Assembly: GCF_003852235.1 (NCBI RefSeq) | Contig: NZ_CP027732.1 | Span: 2,356,001-2,420,000, forward strand | DNA: 64,000 bases | Direction: 5' to 3' | Source: Pseudomonas sp. R4-35-07 | GTDB taxonomy: Bacteria; Pseudomonadota; Gammaproteobacteria; Pseudomonadales; Pseudomonadaceae | Shown here: one piece after another, positions 1 to 8,404 of the stretch | How the letters are laid out: every line of letters begins with the position of its first letter | Position numbering within the stretch: position 1 is the stretch's first letter | Translations under genes and position numbers: made by a program | Notes under the pieces: model-generated | Database searches by the model: none | Told to the model about the DNA's origin: nothing | The model's input: the letters and a program-made list of their open reading frames with translations, nothing else

Positions 1-337
1 CGCCCATCAACTTGGCGTCCTTGCGGTTGCCGTCGTAGATCACACACTGGATCACTTCCTCATTAAGAATCGCGCAATAGTGATGGGCTTCCATTTGCAC
101 GTCGGGATGGCCGTTGTAGAAGTGGAAGCCGTCCAGGTAGGCATTGAGCGCATCGATGGGCGGGCGCGATTGCAGCAGGGCGGCGCCGGTGTCGAGAGTG
201 CGCGTGGTGGGTGATTTGGCCTCACCGGGCGCGACGACGTTGGAGGCTGAGTCGTTGCCGGCGCAGGCGGTCAGCGCGGCCATCGACATCGCCAGGCACA
301 GCGAAGGCAAGGCGGGTTGCAGGCTGTTGATGTTCAT
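1..337 (-). CDS. DUF1264 (OBAP-like) lipoprotein, 3' end cut by the window
   Basis: The reading frame starts at the ATG at 337, behind a GGAGGGAG ribosome site, and runs off the left edge, so only about 112 residues are seen. The N-terminus is a lipoprotein-type signal ending LTACAGN (Cys at about residue 24). After a short linker come stretches such as LNAYLDGFHFYNGH, MEAHHYC, LNEEVIQCVIYDGN and DAKLMG. These match the DUF1264 / oil-body-associated protein family as I know it. The bacterial members have no firm function. It stands alone, divergent from the peptidase gene at 501. Family call fairly sure, function unknown. Confidence 0.75.
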   Translation of the reverse strand, partial: MNINSLQPALPSLCLAMSMAALTACAGNDSASNVVAPGEAKSPTTRTLDTGAALLQSRPPIDALNAYLDGFHFYNGHPDVQMEAHHYCAILNEEVIQCVIYDGNRKDAKLMG

Positions 338-500
338 TGGGGACTCCCTCCGTGGGGTGGTGTTGGAACACATCTAGAAAGCCTGCCGCAGTGGGTGTTC
401 AACCGGATTTCAGTGCACGACCAAGAAGATTTGTGGAACAACCGTTCGGCGTGCCAGGTCATTTTTCATAAGTGTTCAATAGCGCGAATGGAGACCCCGG

Positions 501-1577
501 ATGCAACCCCAGCCAAACGATGCCCGACCCGATGTCCCTCAGTTGCTTCACCAACTGTTGCTCGCCCGTGGCCCTGGCGGCCAGGAGGATGAGGTGCGCG
601 CCATTTGCCTGGAGCATTTGCGGCCACTGTGTGACGACACCTGGGTGGACCCGGCCGGCAATGTCATCGGCCTGGTCAAAGGCGCGCAGGGCGATAGCGA
701 GCCCCGCCGCGCGGTGCGGGTCATGGCGCATATGGATGAGATCGCCATGGTGGTCAAGCATGTGGACGCCGACGGCACGTTGCGCGTGACCGCGTTGGGC
801 GGTGCCAACCCGGTGAATTTCGGCATGTGCCCGGTGGACATACTCGGTGATCACCAATTCATTCCGGGGGTGCTGTCCTTTGGTTCGATGCATGCCACCG
901 CCAACGCGCCCCAGGGTGCCGATGTGTTGTCAGGGGACGTGCACTGGAATGACGTGCATGTGATCACCCGGTGCTCCGTCGAGACCTTGCGTGACTACGG
1001 CGTACGCCCCGGCAGCCGCGTCACGCTGAGCCGCCATTGGCGTGCGCCGTTCCAGGTGGGGGATGCGATTGCCGCGCACTTCCTGGATGACCGCGCGCCC
1101 ATCGCTGCGGTACTTCATAGCGTGCAGCGCCTGCACCAACGCCGACAGGAGTTGGCGTGCGATGTGTATTTTGTCTTCACCACCCTGGAAGAAGAGTGCA
1201 ACGCCGGGGCGATGTATGCGGCGCAGACACTGCCGGGCGATACCACTATTGCGGTGGAAGTCGGCCCGGTGATGAGTGAGTACGGCACTCGCCTGAGCGT
1301 CGATCCGATCGTCAATACCGGTGACCTCAAAGGCTATTACACACGTTCCGTGGTCACCGGCCTGGCAGACGCCGCACAGCGCTGCGGTTATGCGCCTCAA
1401 TATGCGCTGTTGGTGGATTTTGCCTCGGATGCCAGTGCCGTCATGAGTAACGGCACTTCGGCGCGCGGCGGTTGCCTGGCGATTCCGACGGAAAACACCC
1501 ACGGCTACGAGCTGATTGTGGACGGCGCAATTGAGGCCTGTGCGCTGACATTGGCCGACTACCTTGCAACCTTTTGA
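501..1577 (+). CDS. M42-family metallo-aminopeptidase-like protein
   Basis: The 358-residue product has the layout of M42 glutamyl aminopeptidase/endoglucanase-like peptidases, cytosolic di-metal enzymes that trim N-terminal residues from peptides. Visible marks are AHMDE (metal His77), FLDDRAP (bridging Asp near 196), TLEEE (catalytic and metal Glu at 230-232) and ENTHGYE (last metal His near 334). The position where family members usually have a metal Asp reads AVEVG, with Glu253. This could alter metal binding, or my alignment may be slightly off. The gene is followed after 18 bases by pncC, so the two are probably co-transcribed. The ribosome site for the ATG at 501 is weak. Substrate cannot be told from sequence. 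Confidence 0.85.
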   Translation: MQPQPNDARPDVPQLLHQLLLARGPGGQEDEVRAICLEHLRPLCDDTWVDPAGNVIGLVKGAQGDSEPRRAVRVMAHMDEIAMVVKHVDADGTLRVTALGGANPVNFGMCPVDILGDHQFIPGVLSFGSMHATANAPQGADVLSGDVHWNDVHVITRCSVETLRDYGVRPGSRVTLSRHWRAPFQVGDAIAAHFLDDRAPIAAVLHSVQRLHQRRQELACDVYFVFTTLEEECNAGAMYAAQTLPGDTTIAVEVGPVMSEYGTRLSVDPIVNTGDLKGYYTRSVVTGLADAAQRCGYAPQYALLVDFASDASAVMSNGTSARGGCLAIPTENTHGYELIVDGAIEACALTLADYLATF

Positions 1578-1595
1578 ACGCGGGAGATTGTCATC

Positions 1596-2096
1596 ATGGA
1601 TATAGCCGCAGCCACTATCGATTACCTGAAACACCACCAGCTCACTCTCACCAGCGCCGAGTCGTGTACGGCAGGCAAGATCATTACTTTGCTGTCGGAG
1701 GTCAGGGGCGGCGGGTCATGTATTGAAAGTGGTTATGTCGTGTACTCGCCCGAGGCCAAACAGCGCTTGCTGGGCGTACGCGCGTATACGATCGACACCT
1801 TCAACCTCACCAGTTGTGAAGTCGCTCGCGAGATGGCCGAAGGTGCGTTGCGTGACAGCCCGGCACAGGTCGCCGTCGCCACCACCGGCCTGCTTGGCCC
1901 GGATGACATGGACGGCATTCCGGCCGGGACCATTTGTTTTGCCTGGGCTTATCGAATCGAAAACCGGCTGAGTATCTTCAGTCGAAAGGAGCGCTTCATG
2001 GGCTCCCGTGAGCAGGTGCAGCTGGATGCGACGCTGCATGCCTTGAAGTGGCTGGCGCATTTTCACCAGCGTGCGTTGGCGGGTGAGCGGGGTTAA
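1596..2096 (+). CDS. pncC: CinA-family nicotinamide-nucleotide amidohydrolase
   Basis: The 166-residue protein is a stand-alone CinA C-terminal domain. This family deamidates nicotinamide mononucleotide to nicotinate mononucleotide in pyridine-nucleotide recycling. SAESCTAGKI near residue 20 is the family's active-site segment. The second motif, usually TTGIAGPGG, is here TTGLLGPDD, and IPAGTICFAW follows. The altered glycine loop marks it as a divergent paralog, so NMN deamidase activity is an inference. A CGGGAGA ribosome site precedes the ATG. Its stop overlaps the end of the convergent gene at 2093 by 4 bases. Confidence 0.8.
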   Translation: MDIAAATIDYLKHHQLTLTSAESCTAGKIITLLSEVRGGGSCIESGYVVYSPEAKQRLLGVRAYTIDTFNLTSCEVAREMAEGALRDSPAQVAVATTGLLGPDDMDGIPAGTICFAWAYRIENRLSIFSRKERFMGSREQVQLDATLHALKWLAHFHQRALAGERG

Positions 2097-2395
2097 CGAT
2101 CAGTTGCGCCCGGCCGTTCCGGCTGAAGTTGAATGTTCAACACCAACTCATCGGTGCCCGATGCCTGGGCATCCACGAGCACGCCATGATAAGTGCGGTT
2201 CTCAACCTTGATCGATACGGTATGTGCCTTCGGCAGCTCCTTCGGCCACGGCCCTGGGATGTGCAGCGATAGGCGCTCGCCGGCCTGGGTAATCCGCGCC
2301 ATGCATGCATGGGAGAGCGGGTTGACGCCGAGCAGTGTGTCTTGAAGGTAATCGATGGTGCAGCGTTGCGACGGTGCAGCGGTGGAATCCGGCAT
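2093..2395 (-). CDS. Small pseudomonad protein of unknown function
   Basis: A 100-residue soluble protein with no signal peptide and no motif I recognise. It has a hydrophobic-polar alternating centre (SLHIPGPWPKEL, VSIKVENRTYHGVLVD) that looks like a small beta-rich fold. A GAGG ribosome site lies just before the ATG at 2395. It lies 29 bases downstream of another small gene on the same strand (start of that gene at 2679), so the two may form a small operon. The codon use is normal for the neighbourhood, which supports a real gene. No function is proposed. Confidence 0.6.
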   Translation of the reverse strand: MPDSTAAPSQRCTIDYLQDTLLGVNPLSHACMARITQAGERLSLHIPGPWPKELPKAHTVSIKVENRTYHGVLVDAQASGTDELVLNIQLQPERPGATDR

Positions 2396-2424
2396 GGAAA
2401 GCCTCGTTCTGTTTTTAAGCGTAT

Positions 2425-2679
2425 TTACCCCACGGATGAAAGGCGGGAGGTTTTTCGGGAAACCACCATGTCTTCCATGATTTCCCGTACGAGCCGGTTG
2501 ATACCTGACTCGCCGTGGTAGCGGGCGCGGTTGATATTGGCGATGGTGAACTGATTGGCGTCAGGCGCGAGCACCGTGACGGACAGGCTGCTGTCTGCAT
2601 TGATCGTGCAAGAGACACGGCAATTGCGCAGTCGCTGTGCAAGAGCATGCTCGATTTGCGCTTTGGTCAACGTGTCCAT
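2425..2679 (-). CDS. Small pseudomonad protein of unknown function
   Basis: An 84-residue protein, predicted cytosolic. The N-terminal helix LTKAQIEHALAQRL is followed by CRVSCTINADSSLSVTVLAP, then IANINRARYHGESGINRLVREIMEDM. Helix, strands, helix and a C-terminal LVREI helix resemble small DUF1652-type pseudomonad proteins, but the match is too weak to name. It is the first gene of a possible two-gene unit with the 100-residue protein that ends at 2093. No function is proposed. Confidence 0.6.
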   Translation of the reverse strand: MDTLTKAQIEHALAQRLRNCRVSCTINADSSLSVTVLAPDANQFTIANINRARYHGESGINRLVREIMEDMVVSRKTSRLSSVG

Positions 2680-2856
2680 GGGATCACCGGCTAACAGGCT
2701 TTAACGGGTCAAGGTTAGCCCAAATATGCCGTACGTAAATGCTAGCTAATTAATGGCAAACCATTCGTCAGCCTCACGGCCTGTGCAGGGAACGTTCGTG
2801 TCCGGAAACTGGCCACATGCAGCACAGGCTGATGAATAGGTTTAACAGGAGATCTT

Positions 2857-3006
2857 ATGAAAAAGCTGTCTATGTGCTTGGGTTTTTGCAGCGTATTCCT
2901 GCTGCACGGCTGTTTCGACAACTCCGATAACACGACCAAAGACAACACCAGCGGCAGCAAGTCATCGGTGCAGATGCAGGAGGGCAAGGCTGACGAGAGC
3001 AAGTAG
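2857..3006 (+). CDS. 49-residue lipoprotein
   Basis: This short frame has an AGGAGA ribosome site five bases before its ATG. It encodes MKK, a hydrophobic stretch, and FLLHGC, a lipobox-like end with Cys19 as the likely lipidated residue. The His at the -2 position is unusual. The mature part is only 30 residues, polar and rich in Asp, Asn, Ser and Lys. That is a typical pattern for small pseudomonad outer- or inner-membrane lipoproteins. The function is unknown. A REP pair follows directly after the stop and may stabilise the transcript end. Confidence 0.65.
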   Translation: MKKLSMCLGFCSVFLLHGCFDNSDNTTKDNTSGSKSSVQMQEGKADESK

Positions 3007-3021
3007 GTCCAACTTGGCCAA

Positions 3022-3111
3022 ATGTGGGAGGGGGCTTGCCCCCGATGGCGGTGTGTCAATGAATGCATGTGTAACTGACACACCGAATCGGGGGCAAGCC
3101 CCCTCCCACAT
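3022..3111. repeat. REPIN (inverted pair of REP elements)
   Basis: Two copies of TGTGGGAGGGGGCTTGCCCC face each other around a loop of about 35 bases and end with GGGGGCAAGCCCCCTCCCACA. Each copy is itself a hairpin, and the pair can fold into one long hairpin. It lies between the convergent ends of the small lipoprotein gene and the cytochrome gene, the usual REPIN location. The same family recurs several times in this window. Confidence 0.9.
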
Positions 3112-3146
3112 GTGATCACCTATATCAAAGAGACCGCGTTCCGGCC

Positions 3147-4499
3147 TCACCGCATATGCAAAATGATCGGGCTGCTGCTGGCCGGGTCGGTATGCCCGCG
3201 CAGTTTGCCCACTGCCTGTGCGTCCACTGCACCACCTTGGTTGCCCCAGGTACTGCGCACGTAGGTCAGCACCTGGGCGATGTCCTGATCGGACAATTGC
3301 TCACGGAACGCCGGCATACGGTAGGCATCCGGTATGCCGGCGGCCACCACCCGTTGCGAGCCGTTGAGGGTGATGTTGATCGCCGAGGCGCTTTCCTTGG
3401 CCAGTGCCGAGGTGGCGCCGGCCAGTGGCGGCATCCACTCCGGCTGGCCCTTGCCGTCCAGGCCATGGCAGGAGGCGCAGCGGGTAGCGTAGGTATGGGC
3501 ACCGGGGGCATCCGCACGCGCGTCGGCGGCCACGGCCTGATACTGCCAAGGCGTGCCATCGCGCTGTGAGTCGCCGGGCAGGGACTTGAGGTAACGGGCG
3601 ATGGCGGCCAGGTCGTCGTCAGCCATGAACTGTGTGGAGTTGTTGAACGCTTCGGTCATCGAACCGTAGACCACCGCATGCTGGTTGCGCCCGGTCTTGA
3701 GGAACTGCACGATCTGCGCCTCGCTCCAGCGGCCCAGGCCGGTGTTGGGGTCTTGGCGCAGGCTCGGCGCGTACCAGCCGTCGAGCAGCGCACCGGCCAG
3801 GAACGGCGCGCCGGATTGGTCTAGGGCTTTCTCGTTGAAGGCCAGGCCGCGCGGCGTATGGCAGCTGCCGCAGTGGCCAGGGCCTTGCACGATATAAGCG
3901 CCACGGTTCCACAGGGCGTCCTGGCTGGGGTTGGCGGCGTAGGCGGCGGTGGGCGCAAATACACCATTCCACAGGGCGATGGGCCAGCGCAGATTCAGCG
4001 GCCAGGGAATATCACTGGGGATGTTCGGCTGGTTGGCCGGCTGCACGCCCTTCATGAAGAACGCATACAGCGCCTTGATGTCGTCGTCGCTGAGTTTCAC
4101 GTAAGACGGGTAGGGCATCGCCGGGTACAGCCGCCGCCCACCCGGCGCCACGCCGTGGCGTACGGCGCGGTCGAAGTCGGCAAGGCTGTAATTGCCAATG
4201 CCATGCTCGCGGTCGGGGGTGATGTTGGTGGCATGAATCGCCCCCAGCGGCGTGGCCATTTCCAGGCCACCGGCAAACGGCGCCTTGCCTGCTAGGCTGT
4301 GGCAGGCCACGCAGTCGCTCAGACGCGCGACATACTCGCCGCGACTGACCAGTGCCGGGTCAAAGCTGGCGGTTTTTTCCTGTTCGAACGGCGAGGCGGG
4401 CTCGCGGGTGACGTACCAGGCCAGCAGGCCTGCGACGACCAGGCAGGGCAGCGCCAGCCAGCCTGCGGTTCTTGCGAATCGGCGGTTGTTCATGGGCAT
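3147..4499 (-). CDS. Triheme cytochrome c subunit of a molybdenum hydroxylase
   Basis: The 450-residue protein has an N-terminal membrane anchor (about residues 12-30) and three heme-binding sites: CVACH at 63, CGSCH at 210 and CASCH at 341. This is the three-domain cytochrome found with periplasmic dehydrogenases such as gluconate, alcohol and isoquinoline- or aldehyde-type molybdenum enzymes. It would pass electrons from the hydroxylase to the respiratory chain. It is the last gene of a three-gene operon and starts 10 bases after the large subunit ends. With the Tat-exported large subunit, this places the enzyme at the periplasmic face. Confidence 0.9.
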   Translation of the reverse strand: MPMNNRRFARTAGWLALPCLVVAGLLAWYVTREPASPFEQEKTASFDPALVSRGEYVARLSDCVACHSLAGKAPFAGGLEMATPLGAIHATNITPDREHGIGNYSLADFDRAVRHGVAPGGRRLYPAMPYPSYVKLSDDDIKALYAFFMKGVQPANQPNIPSDIPWPLNLRWPIALWNGVFAPTAAYAANPSQDALWNRGAYIVQGPGHCGSCHTPRGLAFNEKALDQSGAPFLAGALLDGWYAPSLRQDPNTGLGRWSEAQIVQFLKTGRNQHAVVYGSMTEAFNNSTQFMADDDLAAIARYLKSLPGDSQRDGTPWQYQAVAADARADAPGAHTYATRCASCHGLDGKGQPEWMPPLAGATSALAKESASAINITLNGSQRVVAAGIPDAYRMPAFREQLSDQDIAQVLTYVRSTWGNQGGAVDAQAVGKLRGHTDPASSSPIILHMR

Positions 4500-4509
4500 T
4501 CCCTGTGCA

Positions 4510-6750
4510 TTAACTGAAGGTGTAGCGGCTCAATGGCAAGCTGCGGATACGCTGGCCGGTCAACTGTGCCACCGCGTTGGCCACGGCTGGCGCCACGGCG
4601 GGCAACGGTGGTTCGCCGATACCGCCCATTTTTTCGCCGCTCTCGACGATCTTCACGTGTACCCGCGCCATCCGCGAGGGCGGCAGGATCGGATACAGGT
4701 CGTAGTTGCGCGCTCGCGGCTTACCGTCCACGTAGACCGCTTCCTCCAGCAAGGTTTGCGACAAGCCCAAGGCCACGGCGCCGTTGACCTGGGCTTCAAT
4801 GATCGCCGGGTTGACGATGCTGCCCGGGTCGATGGCCTGCCAGATGTCATGCACCTTGACTTGGCCGTTGTCGATCGACACTTCGGCGATCACCGCCGCA
4901 TGAGAGCCAAACGGTGAAGCCATGGCCACGCCTCGGGCTCGTCGGCTACCGTCTTCGGCGGTGAACGGCCCGCGCTTCCACCCGCCGGACAGTTCGCCCA
5001 CCGCTTGCAGCAGAGTGGTCAGCCGCGCATTGTCGCGCAGCAGGTGCAGGCGCAGTTCGTACGGGTCATGGCCGCCCTTGTCGGCCAGTTCATCGAGGAA
5101 CGCTTCATAGAAGAAGTCGTTCAACGAATTGCCCACCGAACGCCAGTAACCGAGCATGGCCGGGCCCTTGACGTAAATCTGGGCGATGCGCTTGTTGGGG
5201 ATCGCATAACTTTTTCCGGATAAGCCTTCCAGCGCCGTGGGGTCGAGGGCGTCGCCTTGCTTGCCGGCAATCGCTTCGGTGGGGCCTTCGGTGGCGCTCA
5301 CCGCTTCGATGGCCAGCGGCAGGCCTTTGTCATCCAGCGCGGCGCGGAACTTGACCACCGCGACCGGGCGCAGCACATCGCGCACGAACTCTTCCTCACG
5401 GCTCCAGATCAGCTTGATCGGCCGGCCGACGGCCTTGGCCAGGGCGATAGCCTGCGGGTAGGGATTGGCCGAGTCATACAAAAAATGTCGCCCGAAAAAA
5501 CCGCCCAGCAACGGCGAGTGCAGGGTGATTTGCTCAACGGCCAGGCCGGTGCGCTTGGCGATGTCGGCGCGGAACATATCCGGCGCCTGGTTCGGCAGCC
5601 ATACCTCCAGCGTGCCGTCGGGGTTATAGCGCGCCAGCGCCGAGGGCGGCTCCAGCTGGGCATGGTTGAGGTACTGGTTATGATAGGTGGCGTCGACGCG
5701 GGTCTTGGCGCTGGCCAGCGCGGCGGCCACGTCGCCCTGGTTTTCGTCGTCGCGGGCCGGGCCTTGCTGGGCGGCGAGAAAGTCGCGGTATTTATCGCTG
5801 GAAAAATCCGCCGGCATCGCGCGCACGCTGGAGTCGGCGGCGGCTTCGAGCCATTCCACCTGGATTGCTTCCACGGCCCGCTTGGCGTGCCACCAGCGTT
5901 CGGCAACCACCGCCACGGCGCCGGGCAGAGTGTGCACCGAATGCACGCCCTTCATGGCCTCGACCTGAGCCTGGTTGCGCAGGCTGCCCACCGTCATGCC
6001 CAGGCGCGGTGCGTGCTGCACGGCGGCGTGGAGCATGCCGTCGACTTTGAGGTCGATGCTGTACTGCGCCTTGCCGGTGGATTTGTCATAGGCATCCAGG
6101 CGTTTGACCGGCTTGCCGATCCAGCGGAACTGGCTCGGGTCGCGCAAGGTGATACTGGCGGGGTCGGGCACGGGCATGTCTAGGGCGCGGCCGGCCAACT
6201 CGCCGTAACCCAGCGAGCGGCCCGACGCCGCATGCACCACCCGGCCGGGTTGCGTGGTCAGTTGCGCCACCGGCACACCGAGCTGTTCGGCACCTGCCTG
6301 CATCAGCATGGCGCGGGCGAGGGCGCCGAGGCGGCGCATGGTCGGGTAGCTCATGCGCACCGACATGCTGCCGCCGGTGATACGCAGGCCATTTTCCATG
6401 ACCACATAGGCTTCACCGGGCGGTGCGGCTTCGACCACGAAAGTGGCAGGGTCGGCGTCCAGCTCCTCGCCGATGATCTGTGCCATGGCGGTGTGCGTGC
6501 CCTGGCCGCCTTCCATGAAGGGGCTGAGCAGGCGCACGCTGCCGTCCGGGCGAATCTCCAGGAAGGCCGGCACTTGGGTGCCGCGTTCAGCGGCGGCGCC
6601 CGTGGCAGCCTGCACCCTGGACGCGCCGAGGGGCAGGCCGAAGCCGATGACCAATGCACCGACGGCGGTGCTCGCCAGAAAGCGCCGGCGCGACAGGTTG
6701 ATCGGTGCGTCCAGGGTCACGCCGGGCAGGATCTCGGACATCTTCATCAA
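4510..6750 (-). CDS. Molybdopterin-binding subunit of a xanthine-dehydrogenase-family hydroxylase (IorB-like)
   Basis: The 746-residue catalytic subunit begins with a twin-arginine signal, SRRRFLAS at about residue 20, followed by a hydrophobic stretch, so it is probably exported folded with its cofactor. The C-terminal GGIGEPP segment, with Glu near 713, carries the catalytic glutamate of the xanthine dehydrogenase family. It resembles isoquinoline 1-oxidoreductase and periplasmic aldehyde dehydrogenase large subunits, in which the beta subunit is duplicated and exported. The substrate could be an aldehyde or an N-heterocycle and cannot be told here. It overlaps the 2Fe-2S gene by 4 bases. 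No XdhC-type maturation gene is in the window. Confidence 0.9.
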   Translation of the reverse strand: MMKMSEILPGVTLDAPINLSRRRFLASTAVGALVIGFGLPLGASRVQAATGAAAERGTQVPAFLEIRPDGSVRLLSPFMEGGQGTHTAMAQIIGEELDADPATFVVEAAPPGEAYVVMENGLRITGGSMSVRMSYPTMRRLGALARAMLMQAGAEQLGVPVAQLTTQPGRVVHAASGRSLGYGELAGRALDMPVPDPASITLRDPSQFRWIGKPVKRLDAYDKSTGKAQYSIDLKVDGMLHAAVQHAPRLGMTVGSLRNQAQVEAMKGVHSVHTLPGAVAVVAERWWHAKRAVEAIQVEWLEAAADSSVRAMPADFSSDKYRDFLAAQQGPARDDENQGDVAAALASAKTRVDATYHNQYLNHAQLEPPSALARYNPDGTLEVWLPNQAPDMFRADIAKRTGLAVEQITLHSPLLGGFFGRHFLYDSANPYPQAIALAKAVGRPIKLIWSREEEFVRDVLRPVAVVKFRAALDDKGLPLAIEAVSATEGPTEAIAGKQGDALDPTALEGLSGKSYAIPNKRIAQIYVKGPAMLGYWRSVGNSLNDFFYEAFLDELADKGGHDPYELRLHLLRDNARLTTLLQAVGELSGGWKRGPFTAEDGSRRARGVAMASPFGSHAAVIAEVSIDNGQVKVHDIWQAIDPGSIVNPAIIEAQVNGAVALGLSQTLLEEAVYVDGKPRARNYDLYPILPPSRMARVHVKIVESGEKMGGIGEPPLPAVAPAVANAVAQLTGQRIRSLPLSRYTFS

Positions 6751-7205
6751 ACGCTCTCCTTGCCGGCGGCCAAGTCATCCATGGCGGCGTAGATGGCATT
6801 GTAGGTGCCGCAGCGGCACAGGTTGATCATGGCCGCGTTGATCTGCTCTTTCGACGGTGCAGGGGTGTGCTTGAGCAGCGCCGTGGCCGCCATCACCTGC
6901 CCGGACTGGCAGTAACCGCATTGCGCCACCTGGCGCTCGACCCAGGCCGCGACCACGCGCTTGCCCACGTCATCGGCTTCAATCGCCTCGATGGTGGTGA
7001 TCTCGCGGCCGACCAGCGCCGCCACCGGCGTGACGCACGAGCGCACCACGTTGCCGTCCACCAGCACCGAACACGCGCCGCACTGGGCCAGGCCGCAGCC
7101 GTACTTGGTGCCGGTCAGGCCCAGGTCGTCGCGGATCACCCACAGCAACGGCGTGTCGGCGTCGGCATCGACCTGATAGGCCTGTTGGTTAATACGTAAT
7201 TCCAT
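6747..7205 (-). CDS. 2Fe-2S subunit of a molybdenum hydroxylase (IorA-like)
   Basis: The 152-residue protein has both iron-sulfur sites of the family. The plant-ferredoxin-type cluster uses Cys37, Cys42, Cys45 and Cys57 (CGLAQCGAC). The second cluster uses Cys96, Cys99, Cys130 and Cys132 (CGYCQSGQ and CRCG). It carries electrons from the molybdenum centre to the cytochrome subunit encoded downstream. It has no signal peptide of its own and presumably travels with the Tat-exported large subunit. First gene of the operon. The upstream 168 bases hold its promoter, in which I see no clear operator. Confidence 0.92.
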   Translation of the reverse strand: MELRINQQAYQVDADADTPLLWVIRDDLGLTGTKYGCGLAQCGACSVLVDGNVVRSCVTPVAALVGREITTIEAIEADDVGKRVVAAWVERQVAQCGYCQSGQVMAATALLKHTPAPSKEQINAAMINLCRCGTYNAIYAAMDDLAAGKESV

Positions 7206-7373
7206 GGCGGCTCACCTGCTGATCATCGGTTGGTGGTGCTGAGTTCTTAGAGTTCTTATAGGAGAGGTGCGACCGCAGGTCGCCCATCGTCGAACTCTAG
7301 ACCAGCGCGCAAGGGCCATCTATGCAATAGCCCACAAGTTCAGAGGATCAGGCAAGTATTCAACAGGATTGGG

Positions 7374-8282
7374 TCAATGGGGCGCCAGCAAGCTCGCTCC
7401 CGCAGCGCTGCGGATACCTTCGAGCAGCATGGTGAACGCCGGGTTGTCGTTGTGCTCGCGCCAGATCAGGTGCAGCTCGCTCTGCGCGCCTTCGCCCAGG
7501 TCGATATCGCGGAACACCACGTTCTTGAACACCACGCTGCTGGCGCAACGCGGCACCAGGGCCAGGCCCATGCCGGCGTTGACCAGGGCGAGGATGGTCA
7601 GGGACGAGCCGAGCCACTGCACATACTCCGGCGCGACACGGGCCGAGCGCAGCAAACCAGTGAGCAACTCGTTGAACGGCGGGTAGGCGGAATGGGCGTA
7701 CATCAGGAACGGCTGCGCATCCAGGTCTTGCACGCTGACGGTCTCTGCCTGAGCCAGCCGATGACTGCTCGGCACCGCCAGCACAAACGGCTCGCGCACC
7801 AGGCATTCGGTGGTGTAGCCGGGCTCCAGCAGCGGCGCGCGGACGATGCCCAGGTCGATGCGTCGGGCGCGCAGGGCTTCGTATTGCTGGTAGGTGTTCA
7901 TTTCGGACAGGTCGATCTTGACGTGGGGCTGCTTGAGGCGCGCCTCGGCAATCACTTTGGGTAAAAACTCATACACCGCGCTGCCGACGAAGCTGATATT
8001 GACCGTGCCGATATCGCCCTCGGCAAAGCGTCGCGCGGTGACGGCCGCTTGCTGGGCACGCTCGAGCAGGTTCTGCGCCTCGATGAAAAAAGCCCGGCCG
8101 GCGGCGGTCAGGGCGACGCTGCGGGTGGTGCGGGTAAACAGCTCCACGCCCAGGTGATGCTCGAGCAACTGGATCTGCCGGCTAAGGGGCGGCTGCGTCA
8201 TGTTCAGCCGTTCAGCCGCCCGGCGAAAATTCAGTTCGATGGCCACGGTGGTGAAGCAGCGCAGTTGGGTCAGTTCGAACAT
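7374..8282 (-). CDS. LysR-family regulator of the adjacent sugar-acid genes
   Basis: The product of about 302 residues has a LysR winged helix at its N-terminus (FELTQLRCFTTVAIE, RAAERLNMTQPPLSRQI) and a substrate-binding domain behind it. I start it at the ATG at 8282, which begins exactly at the usual LysR N-terminus. A longer frame reaches 8333 but adds 17 non-homologous residues. It is divergent from the MFS and enolase genes, so it probably controls them. An inverted repeat with T-N11-A geometry covers its own start codon, which suggests autorepression. The inducer is probably a sugar acid, by context. Confidence 0.9.
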   Translation of the reverse strand: MFELTQLRCFTTVAIELNFRRAAERLNMTQPPLSRQIQLLEHHLGVELFTRTTRSVALTAAGRAFFIEAQNLLERAQQAAVTARRFAEGDIGTVNISFVGSAVYEFLPKVIAEARLKQPHVKIDLSEMNTYQQYEALRARRIDLGIVRAPLLEPGYTTECLVREPFVLAVPSSHRLAQAETVSVQDLDAQPFLMYAHSAYPPFNELLTGLLRSARVAPEYVQWLGSSLTILALVNAGMGLALVPRCASSVVFKNVVFRDIDLGEGAQSELHLIWREHNDNPAFTMLLEGIRSAAGASLLAPH

Positions 8283-8303
8283 TGATCTAATTCCGGTATC
8301 AAT
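8281..8303. promoter_or_regulatory. Candidate LysR operator, ATTGAT-N11-ATCAAT
   Basis: A perfect inverted repeat of six bases per arm with an 11-base spacer, giving the T-N11-A pattern preferred by LysR regulators. It overlaps the start codon of the LysR gene and lies about 100 bases before the MFS start codon. This position fits autorepression plus activation of the divergent operon. Confidence 0.6.
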
Positions 8304-8404
8304 CGAATGCCAGGTTAGATTAGACGGGAACAATTCCCGGCGTCCATCATCGGTCTGCCCCTAGAAAAAACAATCCCTAAAAAAACAATGACTGGGAGTT
8401 GCCC

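Noticed and set aside
144..592. Plus-strand frames at the left edge
   Set aside because: They are antisense to the DUF1264-like gene or out of frame with the peptidase gene and have no family features.
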